Positions 1 to 6,594 of a DNA stretch of 21,986 bases are shown here, piece by piece. Origin of the DNA: CAYJLW01 sp964370965 (GTDB lineage Bacteria; Actinomycetota; Acidimicrobiia; UBA2766); contig CAYJLW010000069.1 of assembly GCA_964370965.1 (NCBI GenBank), positions 1-21,986 on the forward strand, given 5' to 3'. The position numbers were made by a program, and so were the translations under genes. Under the pieces are notes generated by a model. The model had not been told where the DNA came from and searched no databases. It saw nothing but the letters and a program-made list of their open reading frames with translations. Numbering within the stretch: the first letter of the stretch is position 1; the number at the start of each line of letters is the position of its first letter.

Positions 1-24
1 GCGGAGTGAGGCGGCGGCGACGCT

Positions 25-807
25 TCAGTCCCCCTGCCCGGTCGTGAACAGGATCGTCTCCGCGACGAGGTCCGGGCGGTCGAGCATCGGGACGTGGCCG
101 CAGCCGGGCAGGGGCCGCACGACGGTGTGGGCGGGGAGCTCGTCGGCGCATTGGGCGAGCGCCGGTCTCAGGATGCGGTCCTGCGACGCGAACGCGAGCG
201 TCACGGGAACGTCGACGTGGCGCCCCCCGGTGAAGCGACGCACCGAGGAGGCGGCGAGCGCGGCCTTGAAGCCGGGGGCGGCGGCGATCGCCTCGAGGGC
301 GTCCACGGCGGTCTCCAGCGGGATGCGTCCCGGGGCGGCCGACGCCGTGCGGAATGCGACTGCCCGTACGACCCGGGGACGGAGCAGAGTCCTTTTCGCC
401 GGCATGATGCGCGACAGGGCGTGACTCGCCCGCAGGATCGCCGTCGCCTGGCGCGGGGCGTGGCGGGCCCAGAGGCCCGCGGGGGAGAGGAGCGTGAGGC
501 TGCGGGCCCGGCCCCGGAGAGCGAGCTCCAGGGACACCCATCCCCCCAGGGAGTTGCCCGCGATGTGGACGCTGTCGAGGCCGACCTCGTCCAGGAAGGA
601 GGCGACCGCGGCGGCGAGCTCCGCCGGGGCCGGTTCCGTCCCGGCCGGCAGGGGCGGCGACCCTCCGTGGCCGGGGAGGTCGACGGCGACCACGTCGTGG
701 TGTCCGGCGAGGTGCGGGACGACGCGGGACCAGGCCTCGCGACTGCTCCCGACGCCGTGCAGGAGGACGAGCGGCTCCCCGCCGCCGGTGCGCTCGTGGG
801 CCAACAT
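25..807 (-). CDS. alpha/beta-fold hydrolase
   Basis: A 260-residue single-domain protein with alpha/beta-hydrolase hallmarks: oxyanion-hole HG at residues 17-18 (LVLLHGVGSS), nucleophile elbow GNSLGG with Ser86, a probable acid at Asp210 (ASQD) and His238 in GCGHVPML, completing a Ser-Asp-His triad. No signal peptide or membrane segment is evident, so it is probably cytoplasmic. The ATG at 805-807 is well supported by GAAGGAG six bases upstream on the minus strand. It follows the UbiB-like gene by 45 bases on the same strand and is likely its operon partner. The substrate cannot be read from the sequence: esterases, C-C hydrolases (MhpC/BphD type), haloperoxidase-like enzymes and epoxide hydrolases share this fold. 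Confident about family, not function. Confidence 0.88.
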   Translation of the reverse strand: MLAHERTGGGEPLVLLHGVGSSREAWSRVVPHLAGHHDVVAVDLPGHGGSPPLPAGTEPAPAELAAAVASFLDEVGLDSVHIAGNSLGGWVSLELALRGRARSLTLLSPAGLWARHAPRQATAILRASHALSRIMPAKRTLLRPRVVRAVAFRTASAAPGRIPLETAVDALEAIAAAPGFKAALAASSVRRFTGGRHVDVPVTLAFASQDRILRPALAQCADELPAHTVVRPLPGCGHVPMLDRPDLVAETILFTTGQGD

Positions 808-852
808 CTCGGTCTCCTTCCGCCGGTCGGCTTGCAGGGGGCGCCACGCCGT

Positions 853-2175
853 TCAGCCGCCCGCGAGGAACTCCATCACGTAGGGGCCGATCACGTCGAG
901 GGGCCTGGCGGTGGGGGAGAGCTCGGAGCACACGGCGAAGAGCAGGCCCATCGCCCGGCCCCAGAGCACGACGCCGTTGGGGAGCTGGAAGCTCTTGATG
1001 TCCTTCATGTGGCGGCGCATCTCCACGAAGTAGGCGTTGACGTCCATGTCCGCCGCCTCCTGCGCCGAGAGGTTGTAGAAGCGGGGGTCGAACTGGAGGC
1101 GGGCGATCTCCTTCACCTTGTCCACGTCCGCGGCGGCCACGAAGCCGGCCTCCACGAGGGACGTGGCGTAGGCGTCCTCGTCGCGGCTGATCGTGGCGAC
1201 GAGGTTCTTGCGGATGGCATCGCGCATGACGGCGTCGATGCGCTTGTTCATCCCGAAGTCGAGGAGGATGATGCGCCCGTCGTCCGCCACGAAGATGTTG
1301 CCGGGGTGAGGGTCGGCGTGGAAGAGGCCGTCACGGAAGATCTGCTGCAGGAAGATCTCCGCCGTGCGCAGGGCGATCTCGTCGGGGTCGAGGCCCTTCG
1401 CCCGGAGCGTGTCCTGATCGGTGATCTTCACCCCGGGCAGGTACTCCATGGTGAGGACCCGGGAGGTCGTGTAGTCCCAGTGGATGTCGGGGATCACGAA
1501 CCGGCCGTCGATCTGCGCGGCCCGGGAGAGGTTGAGGCGGACCTCCTCGGCGATCCGCCCCTCCTGGACGAAGTCCATCTCCTGGTGCACCGACTCGTCG
1601 ATCTCGTGGTACACGCGGAGGAGATCGGCGACAGCGACGTGGTTGAAGAGCCAGAGACCGATGCGCAGCACCGCCATGTCGACGGAGATCGCCTTCTCCA
1701 CCCCGGGGTACTGGACCTTGACGGCGACCTCGCGCCCGTCGCCGAGAACGGCGTGGTGGACCTGGGCGAGAGACGCGGCGGCGATGGGCTCCGGGTCGAA
1801 GGACGCGAAGACCTGTTCCGGGGGCCGGCCGAGCTCGGCGATGAGTCTCTGGCGGATCTCCCCGGCGTCGTGGGGTTCTACGCGGTCCTGGAGCTTCGCG
1901 AGCTCGTCGGTGATCTCGTGGGGGACGAGGTCCGAGCGCAGGCTGGCGAGTTGACCGATCTTGATGAGACCGGCCTTCTGGCGCTCGGCGGCGGCGACGA
2001 AGGCCTTCCCGAAGGCCGTGGACGCCCGCCCCAGCCATGCCCGGGACACGAGGCGCCGCTTGTTGCCCGCCACGAGGACCCAGACCCAGGTCGCGCGGAC
2101 GAGGAGGCCGAGGCCGACGAGGCCCCTTCGCAGGAGCTCGAGGCGGCTCGACGCCGGGAGGTGCGTCTCAGGCAT
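853..2175 (-). CDS. ABC1/UbiB-family atypical kinase-like protein
   Basis: A 440-residue protein of the ABC1/ADCK/UbiB family, members of which support isoprenoid quinone or lipid metabolism as ATPases/atypical kinases. Visible motifs: family-specific KxGQ (Lys72-Gln75), the Ala-rich loop replacing the glycine-rich loop (IAAASLAQVH, 131-140), the VAVKVQ lysine (Lys153), catalytic-loop HADPHPGN (286-293) and metal-binding DFG (306-308). A hydrophobic stretch near 17-37 may associate with membrane. The start is the ATG at 2173-2175: the frame stays open further upstream to 2331, but that would add 52 low-complexity residues lying over the preceding gene. The chosen start gives an 8-nt overlap (ATGCCTGA) with the upstream DUF1844-like gene, implying translational coupling. 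The exact substrate is unknown, so no gene symbol is given. Confidence 0.9.
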   Translation of the reverse strand: MPETHLPASSRLELLRRGLVGLGLLVRATWVWVLVAGNKRRLVSRAWLGRASTAFGKAFVAAAERQKAGLIKIGQLASLRSDLVPHEITDELAKLQDRVEPHDAGEIRQRLIAELGRPPEQVFASFDPEPIAAASLAQVHHAVLGDGREVAVKVQYPGVEKAISVDMAVLRIGLWLFNHVAVADLLRVYHEIDESVHQEMDFVQEGRIAEEVRLNLSRAAQIDGRFVIPDIHWDYTTSRVLTMEYLPGVKITDQDTLRAKGLDPDEIALRTAEIFLQQIFRDGLFHADPHPGNIFVADDGRIILLDFGMNKRIDAVMRDAIRKNLVATISRDEDAYATSLVEAGFVAAADVDKVKEIARLQFDPRFYNLSAQEAADMDVNAYFVEMRRHMKDIKSFQLPNGVVLWGRAMGLLFAVCSELSPTARPLDVIGPYVMEFLAGG

Positions 2176-2674
2176 CCCCGCCGGACTCCGCTGCGCCGCC
2201 GGAGCCGGCTCCCGCCCCTTCGCCTGTCGCGCCGCCGGACCCGGCTGAGGGCCCGCCCGCAGCGCCCGCCTCGCGGGCCGCGTCGACGAAGGCGAGTTGG
2301 ATCTGGCGGAGCATCTCGGCGAGCTCGACACCGGCCTGGCCGAGGGCCTCCCCGGCGCCTTTCAGGAGGCCCTCCAGGGCGTCGATCGCGATCCTGGCCT
2401 CGGGGAGGCCGTCAGGATCGAGACGGACGGCGGCGAGGTTGTAGAGCAGGATGGCGTGCTCGATGATCACCTGCTGGGGGGGGATGCGGCGCATCTGCTC
2501 CATCGCCGCGCGCATCTCCTCTTCCGTGGGCCCCCCGTGGGCGCCGGTTTCCGGGGCCCCCTGGGCCTGCTCGCGGGGGTCGAAGCCGTGCTGGTGGGGA
2601 GTCGGGCCCTGGGCACCGCCCGCGTCGGCGCCGACGGGGACGTCCCCCGATGGTGTCCAGATCCTGCGCTCCAT
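2168..2674 (-). CDS. DUF1844-like protein next to infC
   Basis: A 168-residue protein with a disordered Gly/Pro/Ala-rich N-terminus (about 1-50), a helical core at about 51-137, and a Gly/Ala/Ser-rich tail (138-168). The core (EHAILLYNLAAVRL, then LPEARIAIDALEGLL, then LRQIQLAFVDAARE) resembles, from memory, DUF1844 proteins encoded beside infC in many actinobacteria; their function is unknown. The ATG at 2672-2674 has GGGAG about nine bases upstream. It is the first gene of a minus-strand unit with the UbiB-like and hydrolase genes, and is divergent from infC, so the two units share a roughly 260-bp regulatory region. The family assignment is inference from pattern resemblance and conserved neighbourhood. 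Confidence 0.7.
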   Translation of the reverse strand: MERRIWTPSGDVPVGADAGGAQGPTPHQHGFDPREQAQGAPETGAHGGPTEEEMRAAMEQMRRIPPQQVIIEHAILLYNLAAVRLDPDGLPEARIAIDALEGLLKGAGEALGQAGVELAEMLRQIQLAFVDAAREAGAAGGPSAGSGGATGEGAGAGSGGAAESGGDA

Positions 2675-2677
2675 GCG

Positions 2678-2707
2678 TCGACACTCCCGTAGAGGTGCTC
2701 GTATACT
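2678..2707 (+). promoter_or_regulatory. infC operon promoter
   Basis: A sigma-70-type promoter: -35 TCGACA at 2678-2683, an 18-bp spacer, and -10 TATACT at 2702-2707. Transcription would start near 2714, leaving a leader of about 220 nt before infC. The -10 box sits in CTCGTATACT, which is repeated exactly at the pheS promoter. GTATAC is self-complementary, so the same box could also serve the divergent DUF1844-like gene. Predicted from sequence only. Confidence 0.65.
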
Positions 2708-2713
2708 GGCCCA

Positions 2714-2934
2714 GCGTACGGCAGATCGGCGAAAGCTCCGGCCCTGGCGTACACGAACTTCGGAAGAAGGGATCCCCGGCCTGTCGGCCCCCTCACCTCC
2801 GGGACACGCGCCCAGGGGGTTAGCGGGATTCGGTGAGCCACGAGCTCGCCCCGCCGGCCCTCCCCATTCCGGCTCGTGTACGGCGCCCTTCTGTCCGAAA
2901 CAGAGACGAGAGCAGCCAACGAGGAGGCGCCGAG
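2714..2934 (+). promoter_or_regulatory. long infC leader with long-range pairing
   Basis: About 220 nt of untranslated RNA is predicted between the promoter and the infC start. CGTACACGA at 2748-2756 is exactly complementary to TCGTGTACG at 2874-2882, a 9-bp helix that would close off about 117 nt and end some 40 nt before the ribosome binding site. L20- or IF3-dependent leader control of infC operons is known in E. coli and Bacillus, so a regulatory leader is plausible; the particular fold is inference. Confidence 0.45.
2921..2927 (+). promoter_or_regulatory. infC ribosome binding site
   Basis: GAGGAGG, seven bases before an in-frame ATC codon at 2935-2937. The strength and spacing of this site are the main reason for placing the infC start at ATC rather than at the in-frame GTG codons at 2833 or 2953. 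Confidence 0.75.
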
Positions 2935-3555
2935 ATCGCAGCGGAACGAGACGTGAGAGTGAACGAGCGCATTCGAGCCCGAGAGGTGAGGCTCGTAGGG
3001 CCGGACGGCGACCAGCTCGGGATCAAGAGCTCGGGTGAAGCGCTCAGCATCGCCCGTTCAGCGGGCCTCGACCTCGTAGAGGTGGCGGCCACGGCCAACC
3101 CCCCGGTCTGCCGGGTCATGGACTGGGGCAAGCACCGCTACGAGCAGGCGCAGCGGGCCAAGGAGGCCAAGAAGCGCCAGACTCAGGTCGTCGTGAAAGA
3201 GATGAAGTTCCGCCCCAAGATCGACATCCACGACTATGAGACGAAGAAGCGCCATGTCGTCCGCTTCCTGCAGGAGGGCGCCCGGGTCAAGATCACGATC
3301 ATGTTCCGTGGCCGGGAGATGACCCACACCGAGCTCGGCAAGAAGATCCTCGACCGTCTGGCCGAGGACCTCGGCGAGCTCGCCACGGTGGAGGCCACGC
3401 CGAAGCTCGACGGCCGCAACATGATCATGGTGCTGGCGCCGCTGAAGAAGATCGACAAACCCGAGAAGTCCGGCCGGGATGCCGAGCCCGCTGCGGACGT
3501 CATGGCCCCTGAGGCCGAGGCGGCGGCAGCCGCCGAGGAACCGCAGGCATCCTGA
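2935..3555 (+). CDS. infC: translation initiation factor IF-3, ATC start
   Basis: IF-3 binds the 30S subunit, prevents premature joining with 50S and proofreads the start codon and initiator tRNA. The 206-residue product shows the N-terminal domain (VNERIRAREVRLVGPDGDQLG, about 9-29, through NPPVCRVMDWGKHRYE, 55-70) and the C-terminal domain (KEMKFRPKIDIHDYETKKRH, 88-107; ARVKITIMFRGREM, 116-129; LDGRNMIMVLAPL, 158-170), followed by an Ala/Glu-rich tail. The start is the ATC at 2935-2937, behind GAGGAGG. infC commonly begins at a rare codon (AUU or AUC), which allows IF-3 to autoregulate its own synthesis. The in-frame GTG at 2833 would add 34 residues unlike IF-3, and the GTG at 2953 lacks a good ribosome binding site. 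First gene of infC-rpmI-rplT. Confidence 0.95.
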   Translation: MAAERDVRVNERIRAREVRLVGPDGDQLGIKSSGEALSIARSAGLDLVEVAATANPPVCRVMDWGKHRYEQAQRAKEAKKRQTQVVVKEMKFRPKIDIHDYETKKRHVVRFLQEGARVKITIMFRGREMTHTELGKKILDRLAEDLGELATVEATPKLDGRNMIMVLAPLKKIDKPEKSGRDAEPAADVMAPEAEAAAAAEEPQAS

Positions 3556-3630
3556 CGCCGGTTCGGCCACCCTGCCACGGACACCGACGCAGCGCGACAG
3601 ACTCCACAACGACAGAGAGGGCATGCAGCC

Positions 3631-3825
3631 ATGCCGAAGATGAAGACCCACAGAGGGGCCGCGAAGCGTTTCAAGGTCACCGGCTCCGGAAAGATCCGGC
3701 GCCGTAAGGCCTACCGCAGCCACCTGAACGGCAAGAAGGCCCCCAAGCGCGTCCGGCGCCTCGGCCGGCCGGCGATCGTCTCGGACGCCAATGCGCCCAC
3801 GGTGCGCCGCCTGCTGGGCAAGTAG
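3631..3825 (+). CDS. rpmI: 50S ribosomal protein L35
   Basis: A 64-residue, very basic protein of the size expected for bL35, a structural component of the large ribosomal subunit. The N-terminus MPKMKTHRGAAKRFKVTGSG and the following KIRRRKAYRSH are typical of the family. It lies 75 bases after infC and 38 bases before rplT, in the near-universal infC-rpmI-rplT order. GAGAGG at 3615-3620 lies ten bases upstream of the ATG. An out-of-frame ATG at 3623 between the two is ignored. Confidence 0.97.
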   Translation: MPKMKTHRGAAKRFKVTGSGKIRRRKAYRSHLNGKKAPKRVRRLGRPAIVSDANAPTVRRLLGK

Positions 3826-3863
3826 CCCGCCCGGAGAGGTTTCCCACAACCAGGAGGTCAGCG

Positions 3864-4244
3864 ATGGCACGCGTGAAACGCGCCACCCACGCCCACAAGA
3901 AGCGCCGCGAGGTCCTCGACCAGGCGAAGGGGTACTACGGCCAGAAGCGGGTGAGCTACCGCAAGGCCCGCGAGCAGCTCCTGAAGTCCCTGTCGTACAG
4001 CTACCGCGACCGCCGCGCCCGCAAGGGGGAGTTCCGGAAGCTCTGGATCACGCGGATCAACGCCGGAGCCCGCCAGAACGGCCTCTCCTACAGCCGCCTC
4101 ATCCACGGCCTGAAACTCGCCGAGCTCGACCTGGACCGCAAGATCCTCGCCGATCTCGCGGTGGCCGACCCGGAGACGTTCAGTGCCGTGTGCGAGGTCG
4201 CCCGCGGGGCCATAGAAGAGGTGAGCGCGGAGGCCGCGCGCTGA
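3864..4244 (+). CDS. rplT: 50S ribosomal protein L20
   Basis: A 126-residue protein, usual family length, matching bL20 throughout: basic N-terminal extension MARVKRATHAHKKRREVLDQ, then AKGYYGQKRVSYRKAREQLL and the globular part with LWITRINAGARQNGLSYS. L20 is needed for early 50S assembly and, in E. coli and Bacillus, represses its own operon by binding leader RNA. The ATG follows AGGAGGT by five bases, one of the strongest ribosome binding sites in the window. Its TGA stop overlaps the proposed CTG start of the next gene (CTGA). Confidence 0.97.
   Translation: MARVKRATHAHKKRREVLDQAKGYYGQKRVSYRKAREQLLKSLSYSYRDRRARKGEFRKLWITRINAGARQNGLSYSRLIHGLKLAELDLDRKILADLAVADPETFSAVCEVARGAIEEVSAEAAR
4229..4233 (+). 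promoter_or_regulatory. RBS for methyltransferase CTG start
   Basis: GGAGG inside the 3' end of rplT, seven bases before CTG at 4241-4243. It supports a coupled near-cognate start. The only nearby in-frame conventional start, GTG at 4190, has no comparable site at normal spacing. Confidence 0.55.
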
Positions 4245-5011
4245 GCCACGCTCACGTCGACACCGTCACCTCGGCCGGGAACCCGCGGATCAAGGCCGCC
4301 CGCCGCCTGCACCGTGCGGACGCCCGCGCCGAGAGCGGCCTCGTCCTCCTCGAGGGACGCCGCCTGGTCGCGGCTGCCCTCGACGCCGCGGTCCCGCTCG
4401 ACGCCCTGTTCGTCACGGACAGCACCGAGACGCTGGCTCTCGCCCCGGGAGTGCGCGCGACCCTGGTGGCCCCGGACCTGCTGGCGTCCGTGGCCACGAC
4501 GGCACACCCCCAGGGCATCGTCGCCGTGGCCGCCTGGACCCCTCTCGACGCCCTGCCGGCGACGGCCCGTCGCGTCTTGGTGCTCGCCGGGGTCGCCGAC
4601 CCCGGCAACAGCGGCACGCTCGTCCGTTCGGCGGCCGCTGCCGGATGGGACGCCGTCGTGGTCGCGGGGGGCTGTGACCCCACGAATCCGAAGGCGCTCC
4701 GGGCGAGCGCCGGCGCCACGTTCCGCGTGCCCGTCGTGCGGGCCCGGGACGCCGCGGACGTCCTCGCCGGCCTGGCCGCCGCCGGCTTCACGGTGGTCGG
4801 GGCCGCGACCCGCGGCGGTGTGGGGCCCGGCGACGTCCCCCGCGGGGGACGTCTCGCCCTCGTCGTGGGCGGCGAAGCCCACGGCCTCCCCCCCGAGGCC
4901 GCCCTGGCCTGTGACACCCTCGTCACGGTCCCCCTGCATCGGGACGTGGAATCCCTGAACGCCGCCGCCGCCGGCGCCGTCCTCCTCTTCGCCTTGGGGG
5001 CTCCAAGCTGA
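4241..5011 (+). CDS. SpoU/TrmH-family RNA 2'-O-methyltransferase
   Basis: A SPOUT-class, SAM-dependent methyltransferase expected to 2'-O-methylate a ribose in rRNA or tRNA. Counting from the proposed start (256 residues), there is an N-terminal substrate-binding domain (TVTSAGNPRIKAARRLHRAD, then SGLVLLEGRRLV), followed by the three SpoU motifs: motif 1 DPGNSGTLVRSA (Asn123, Arg129), motif 2 LVVGGEAHGL (207-216) and motif 3 VPLHRDVESLNAA (230-242). The gene abuts rplT, as does the TrmH-family gene tsnR in Mycobacterium. The start is uncertain: I prefer CTG at 4241, overlapping the rplT stop and behind GGAGG; GTG at 4190 is the conventional alternative, adding 17 Arg/Gly-rich residues. The specific RNA target is not determined. 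Confidence 0.88.
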   Translation: MSHAHVDTVTSAGNPRIKAARRLHRADARAESGLVLLEGRRLVAAALDAAVPLDALFVTDSTETLALAPGVRATLVAPDLLASVATTAHPQGIVAVAAWTPLDALPATARRVLVLAGVADPGNSGTLVRSAAAAGWDAVVVAGGCDPTNPKALRASAGATFRVPVVRARDAADVLAGLAAAGFTVVGAATRGGVGPGDVPRGGRLALVVGGEAHGLPPEAALACDTLVTVPLHRDVESLNAAAAGAVLLFALGAPS

Positions 5012-5017
5012 GGCGGG

Positions 5018-5434
5018 CTACCCGAATGCCATCAGGCCGAGACCCGCGGCGAGGAGAGCGAACGGCACGCCGAGGCCGGTGAGGACGATCCCGCGACCCC
5101 GCCGACGCATCGCCTCCTCGCCGGCAGTCTCACGGTGGCGCCCCACGACGAGCACGACGCACGTGAGGTTCGCCGAGATCGCCACGAGGGCAGCGACGAC
5201 CTTCACCCACAGGAGCGGCGTGGGCGGCCAGGCATGGGCGAGAAGGACCGCGCCCGTGACGAGAACCGCGCCCACGAGGGGGAGCTCGACGCAGATGTCG
5301 ACCCAGAAGTGGAAGCGGGCGACGTCGCGGACGCTGCCACCCCGTTCCGCGAGCAACTCGGCGACAACCTCTGTGAGCACGACGCCTCCCCAGAGGCAGA
5401 CGACGACGAGATGCGTCTTCTCCAGAGCGGACAT
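5018..5434 (-). CDS. small four-helix membrane protein, unknown function
   Basis: A 138-residue protein with four predicted transmembrane segments at about 7-27, 44-67, 74-98 and 115-136, separated by short polar loops. One loop contains GRHRETAGEEAMRRRGRG, basic and likely cytoplasmic. The layout resembles small DUF-type inner-membrane proteins, but I do not recognise the family and assign no function. The start is the ATG at 5432-5434; the frame is open further upstream (to about 5770), but that region is Arg/Pro-rich and lies antisense to pheS. The ribosome binding site is weak. It is convergent with the methyltransferase gene, with six bases between stop codons and no terminator hairpin visible. 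Confidence 0.75.
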   Translation of the reverse strand: MSALEKTHLVVVCLWGGVVLTEVVAELLAERGGSVRDVARFHFWVDICVELPLVGAVLVTGAVLLAHAWPPTPLLWVKVVAALVAISANLTCVVLVVGRHRETAGEEAMRRRGRGIVLTGLGVPFALLAAGLGLMAFG

Positions 5435-5535
5435 CTCCGTACCGTAGCGATTCCGGCGGGCGACGCCCCGCTCCGGCCCTGTCCTGCAGGGCGCCGCTTC
5501 CGGGTGGGCATCTCGGCGGGGCCGCCGGAACCCGC

Positions 5536-5545
5536 CTCGTATACT
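5536..5545 (+). promoter_or_regulatory. pheST promoter -10 region
   Basis: CTCGTATACT with -10 hexamer TATACT at 5540-5545, identical over ten bases to the infC -10 region. No convincing -35 is seen around 5517-5522 (GC-only sequence). Transcription would begin near 5552, giving a leader of about 23 nt, too short for an attenuator. Confidence 0.55.
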
Positions 5546-5564
5546 CCCGCCCGACCCGACCGTC

Positions 5565-5571
5565 GGAGAGG
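5565..5571 (+). promoter_or_regulatory. pheS ribosome binding site before CTG
   Basis: GGAGAGG; the GGAG core lies six bases before the in-frame CTG at 5575-5577. It decides the pheS start, because no in-frame ATG, GTG or TTG occurs between 5536 and 5671. Confidence 0.6.
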
Positions 5572-5574
5572 AAT

Positions 5575-6594
5575 CTGGACGCACGATCGCTCGTAGCGGA
5601 GATCGAGGAGATCGCAGCGGGGGCCGCGGCGGCCGCGGCGGTAGCCGCCGACCTCGACGCCCTCGAACGGGTGGAGACGTCCGTCTTCGGGCGGAAGTCC
5701 CGTCTCGGGGAGATCCGCCAGAAGATGGGCGCCCTCGTCGATGCTGACAAGCCCACCGTGGGCAGGGCACTGGGGGAGACGAACGCCCGGCTCCGGGAGG
5801 CAGTGGACGCCCGCCGCGCCGAGTTGGAGTCCTCGGTGGGCGCCGGGCGCCTCGCCGTCGAGACCCTCGACCTCACCCTGCCCGGGCGCCGGCGTCGCCT
5901 CGGACACCGCCACCTCGTCACCAGGGTGATCGACGAGTTCTGCGACGTGTTCCGGGGCATGGGCTACTGCATCGCCGAAGGCCCCGAGGTCGAGACCGAC
6001 TACTACAACTTCGAGGCGCTCAACATGCCGGTGGGCCACCCCGCCCGCTCCATGTGGGACACCCTCTACGTCGCCGGGGAGTCACGCGAGGAAAGCGAGC
6101 GGCTCCTGCTCCGCACCCACACGTCGCCGGTGCAGATCCGCCTCATGGAGAAGTCCGCGCCCCCCATCCGCCACGTCATGCCCGGACGCACCTTTCGGCG
6201 CGACACCCTGGACCCTACCCACTCGCCCGTGTTCCACCAGGTCGAAGGCCTCGCCGTCGACCACGACGTCACATTCGGGGACATGGCGGGCACTCTGGAG
6301 CGGTTCTGCCACGAGTACTTCGGCGCCGGCGTCGACATCCGCCTCCACCCCGACTTCTTCCCCTTCACAGAGCCGTCCGCCGGCATCGAGGTGTGGTGGA
6401 AGGACCGCTGGCTGGAGATCGCCGGCTGCGGCATGGTCGACCCCAACGTCTTGGGCCACGTGGGCTACGACACCGAGCTGTGGCAGGGCTTCGCGTTCGG
6501 CTTCGGCGTGGAACGCGTCGCCATGCTCCGCTACGGCATCGACGACATCCGGGTGTTCTTCGAGAACGACGTCCGCTTCCTGGAGCAGTTCTGA
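5575..6594 (+). CDS. pheS: phenylalanyl-tRNA synthetase alpha subunit, CTG start
   Basis: Catalytic subunit of the class II, alpha2-beta2 enzyme charging tRNA-Phe. From CTG 5575 it has 339 residues, the usual bacterial length. An N-terminal helical hairpin (about 1-90) precedes the catalytic core: GYCIAEGPEVETDYYNFEAL (about 130-149), THTSP (181-185), motif 2 with GRTFRRDTLDPTHSPVFHQ (204-222), substrate-pocket segment PFTEPSAGIEVWW (263-275) and motif 3 GFAFGFGVERVAMLRYG (305-321). The first conventional start, GTG at 5671, would remove 32 residues including the first helix of the tRNA-binding coiled coil and has no Shine-Dalgarno; CTG at 5575 follows GGAGAGG. The stop overlaps the pheT start (TGATG). 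Confidence 0.95.
   Translation: MDARSLVAEIEEIAAGAAAAAAVAADLDALERVETSVFGRKSRLGEIRQKMGALVDADKPTVGRALGETNARLREAVDARRAELESSVGAGRLAVETLDLTLPGRRRRLGHRHLVTRVIDEFCDVFRGMGYCIAEGPEVETDYYNFEALNMPVGHPARSMWDTLYVAGESREESERLLLRTHTSPVQIRLMEKSAPPIRHVMPGRTFRRDTLDPTHSPVFHQVEGLAVDHDVTFGDMAGTLERFCHEYFGAGVDIRLHPDFFPFTEPSAGIEVWWKDRWLEIAGCGMVDPNVLGHVGYDTELWQGFAFGFGVERVAMLRYGIDDIRVFFENDVRFLEQF

Noticed and set aside
2176..2331. In-frame 52-residue N-terminal extension of the UbiB-like protein.
   Set aside because: Low-complexity sequence overlapping the DUF1844-like gene; the ATG at 2175 gives a typical coupled start and normal family length.
94..2466. 790-codon open frame on the plus strand over the hydrolase and UbiB-like genes.
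   Set aside because: Antisense shadow typical of very GC-rich coding DNA; its translation is compositionally biased and the opposite strand encodes clear conserved families.
2833..2934. In-frame N-terminal extension of infC from GTG 2833.
   Set aside because: The extra 34 residues look unlike IF-3, and the region fits a structured leader; ATC at 2935 has the better ribosome binding site.
5546..5574. Phe attenuator leader peptide upstream of pheS.
   Set aside because: The predicted leader is only about 23 nt, with no Phe codon run and no terminator hairpin.
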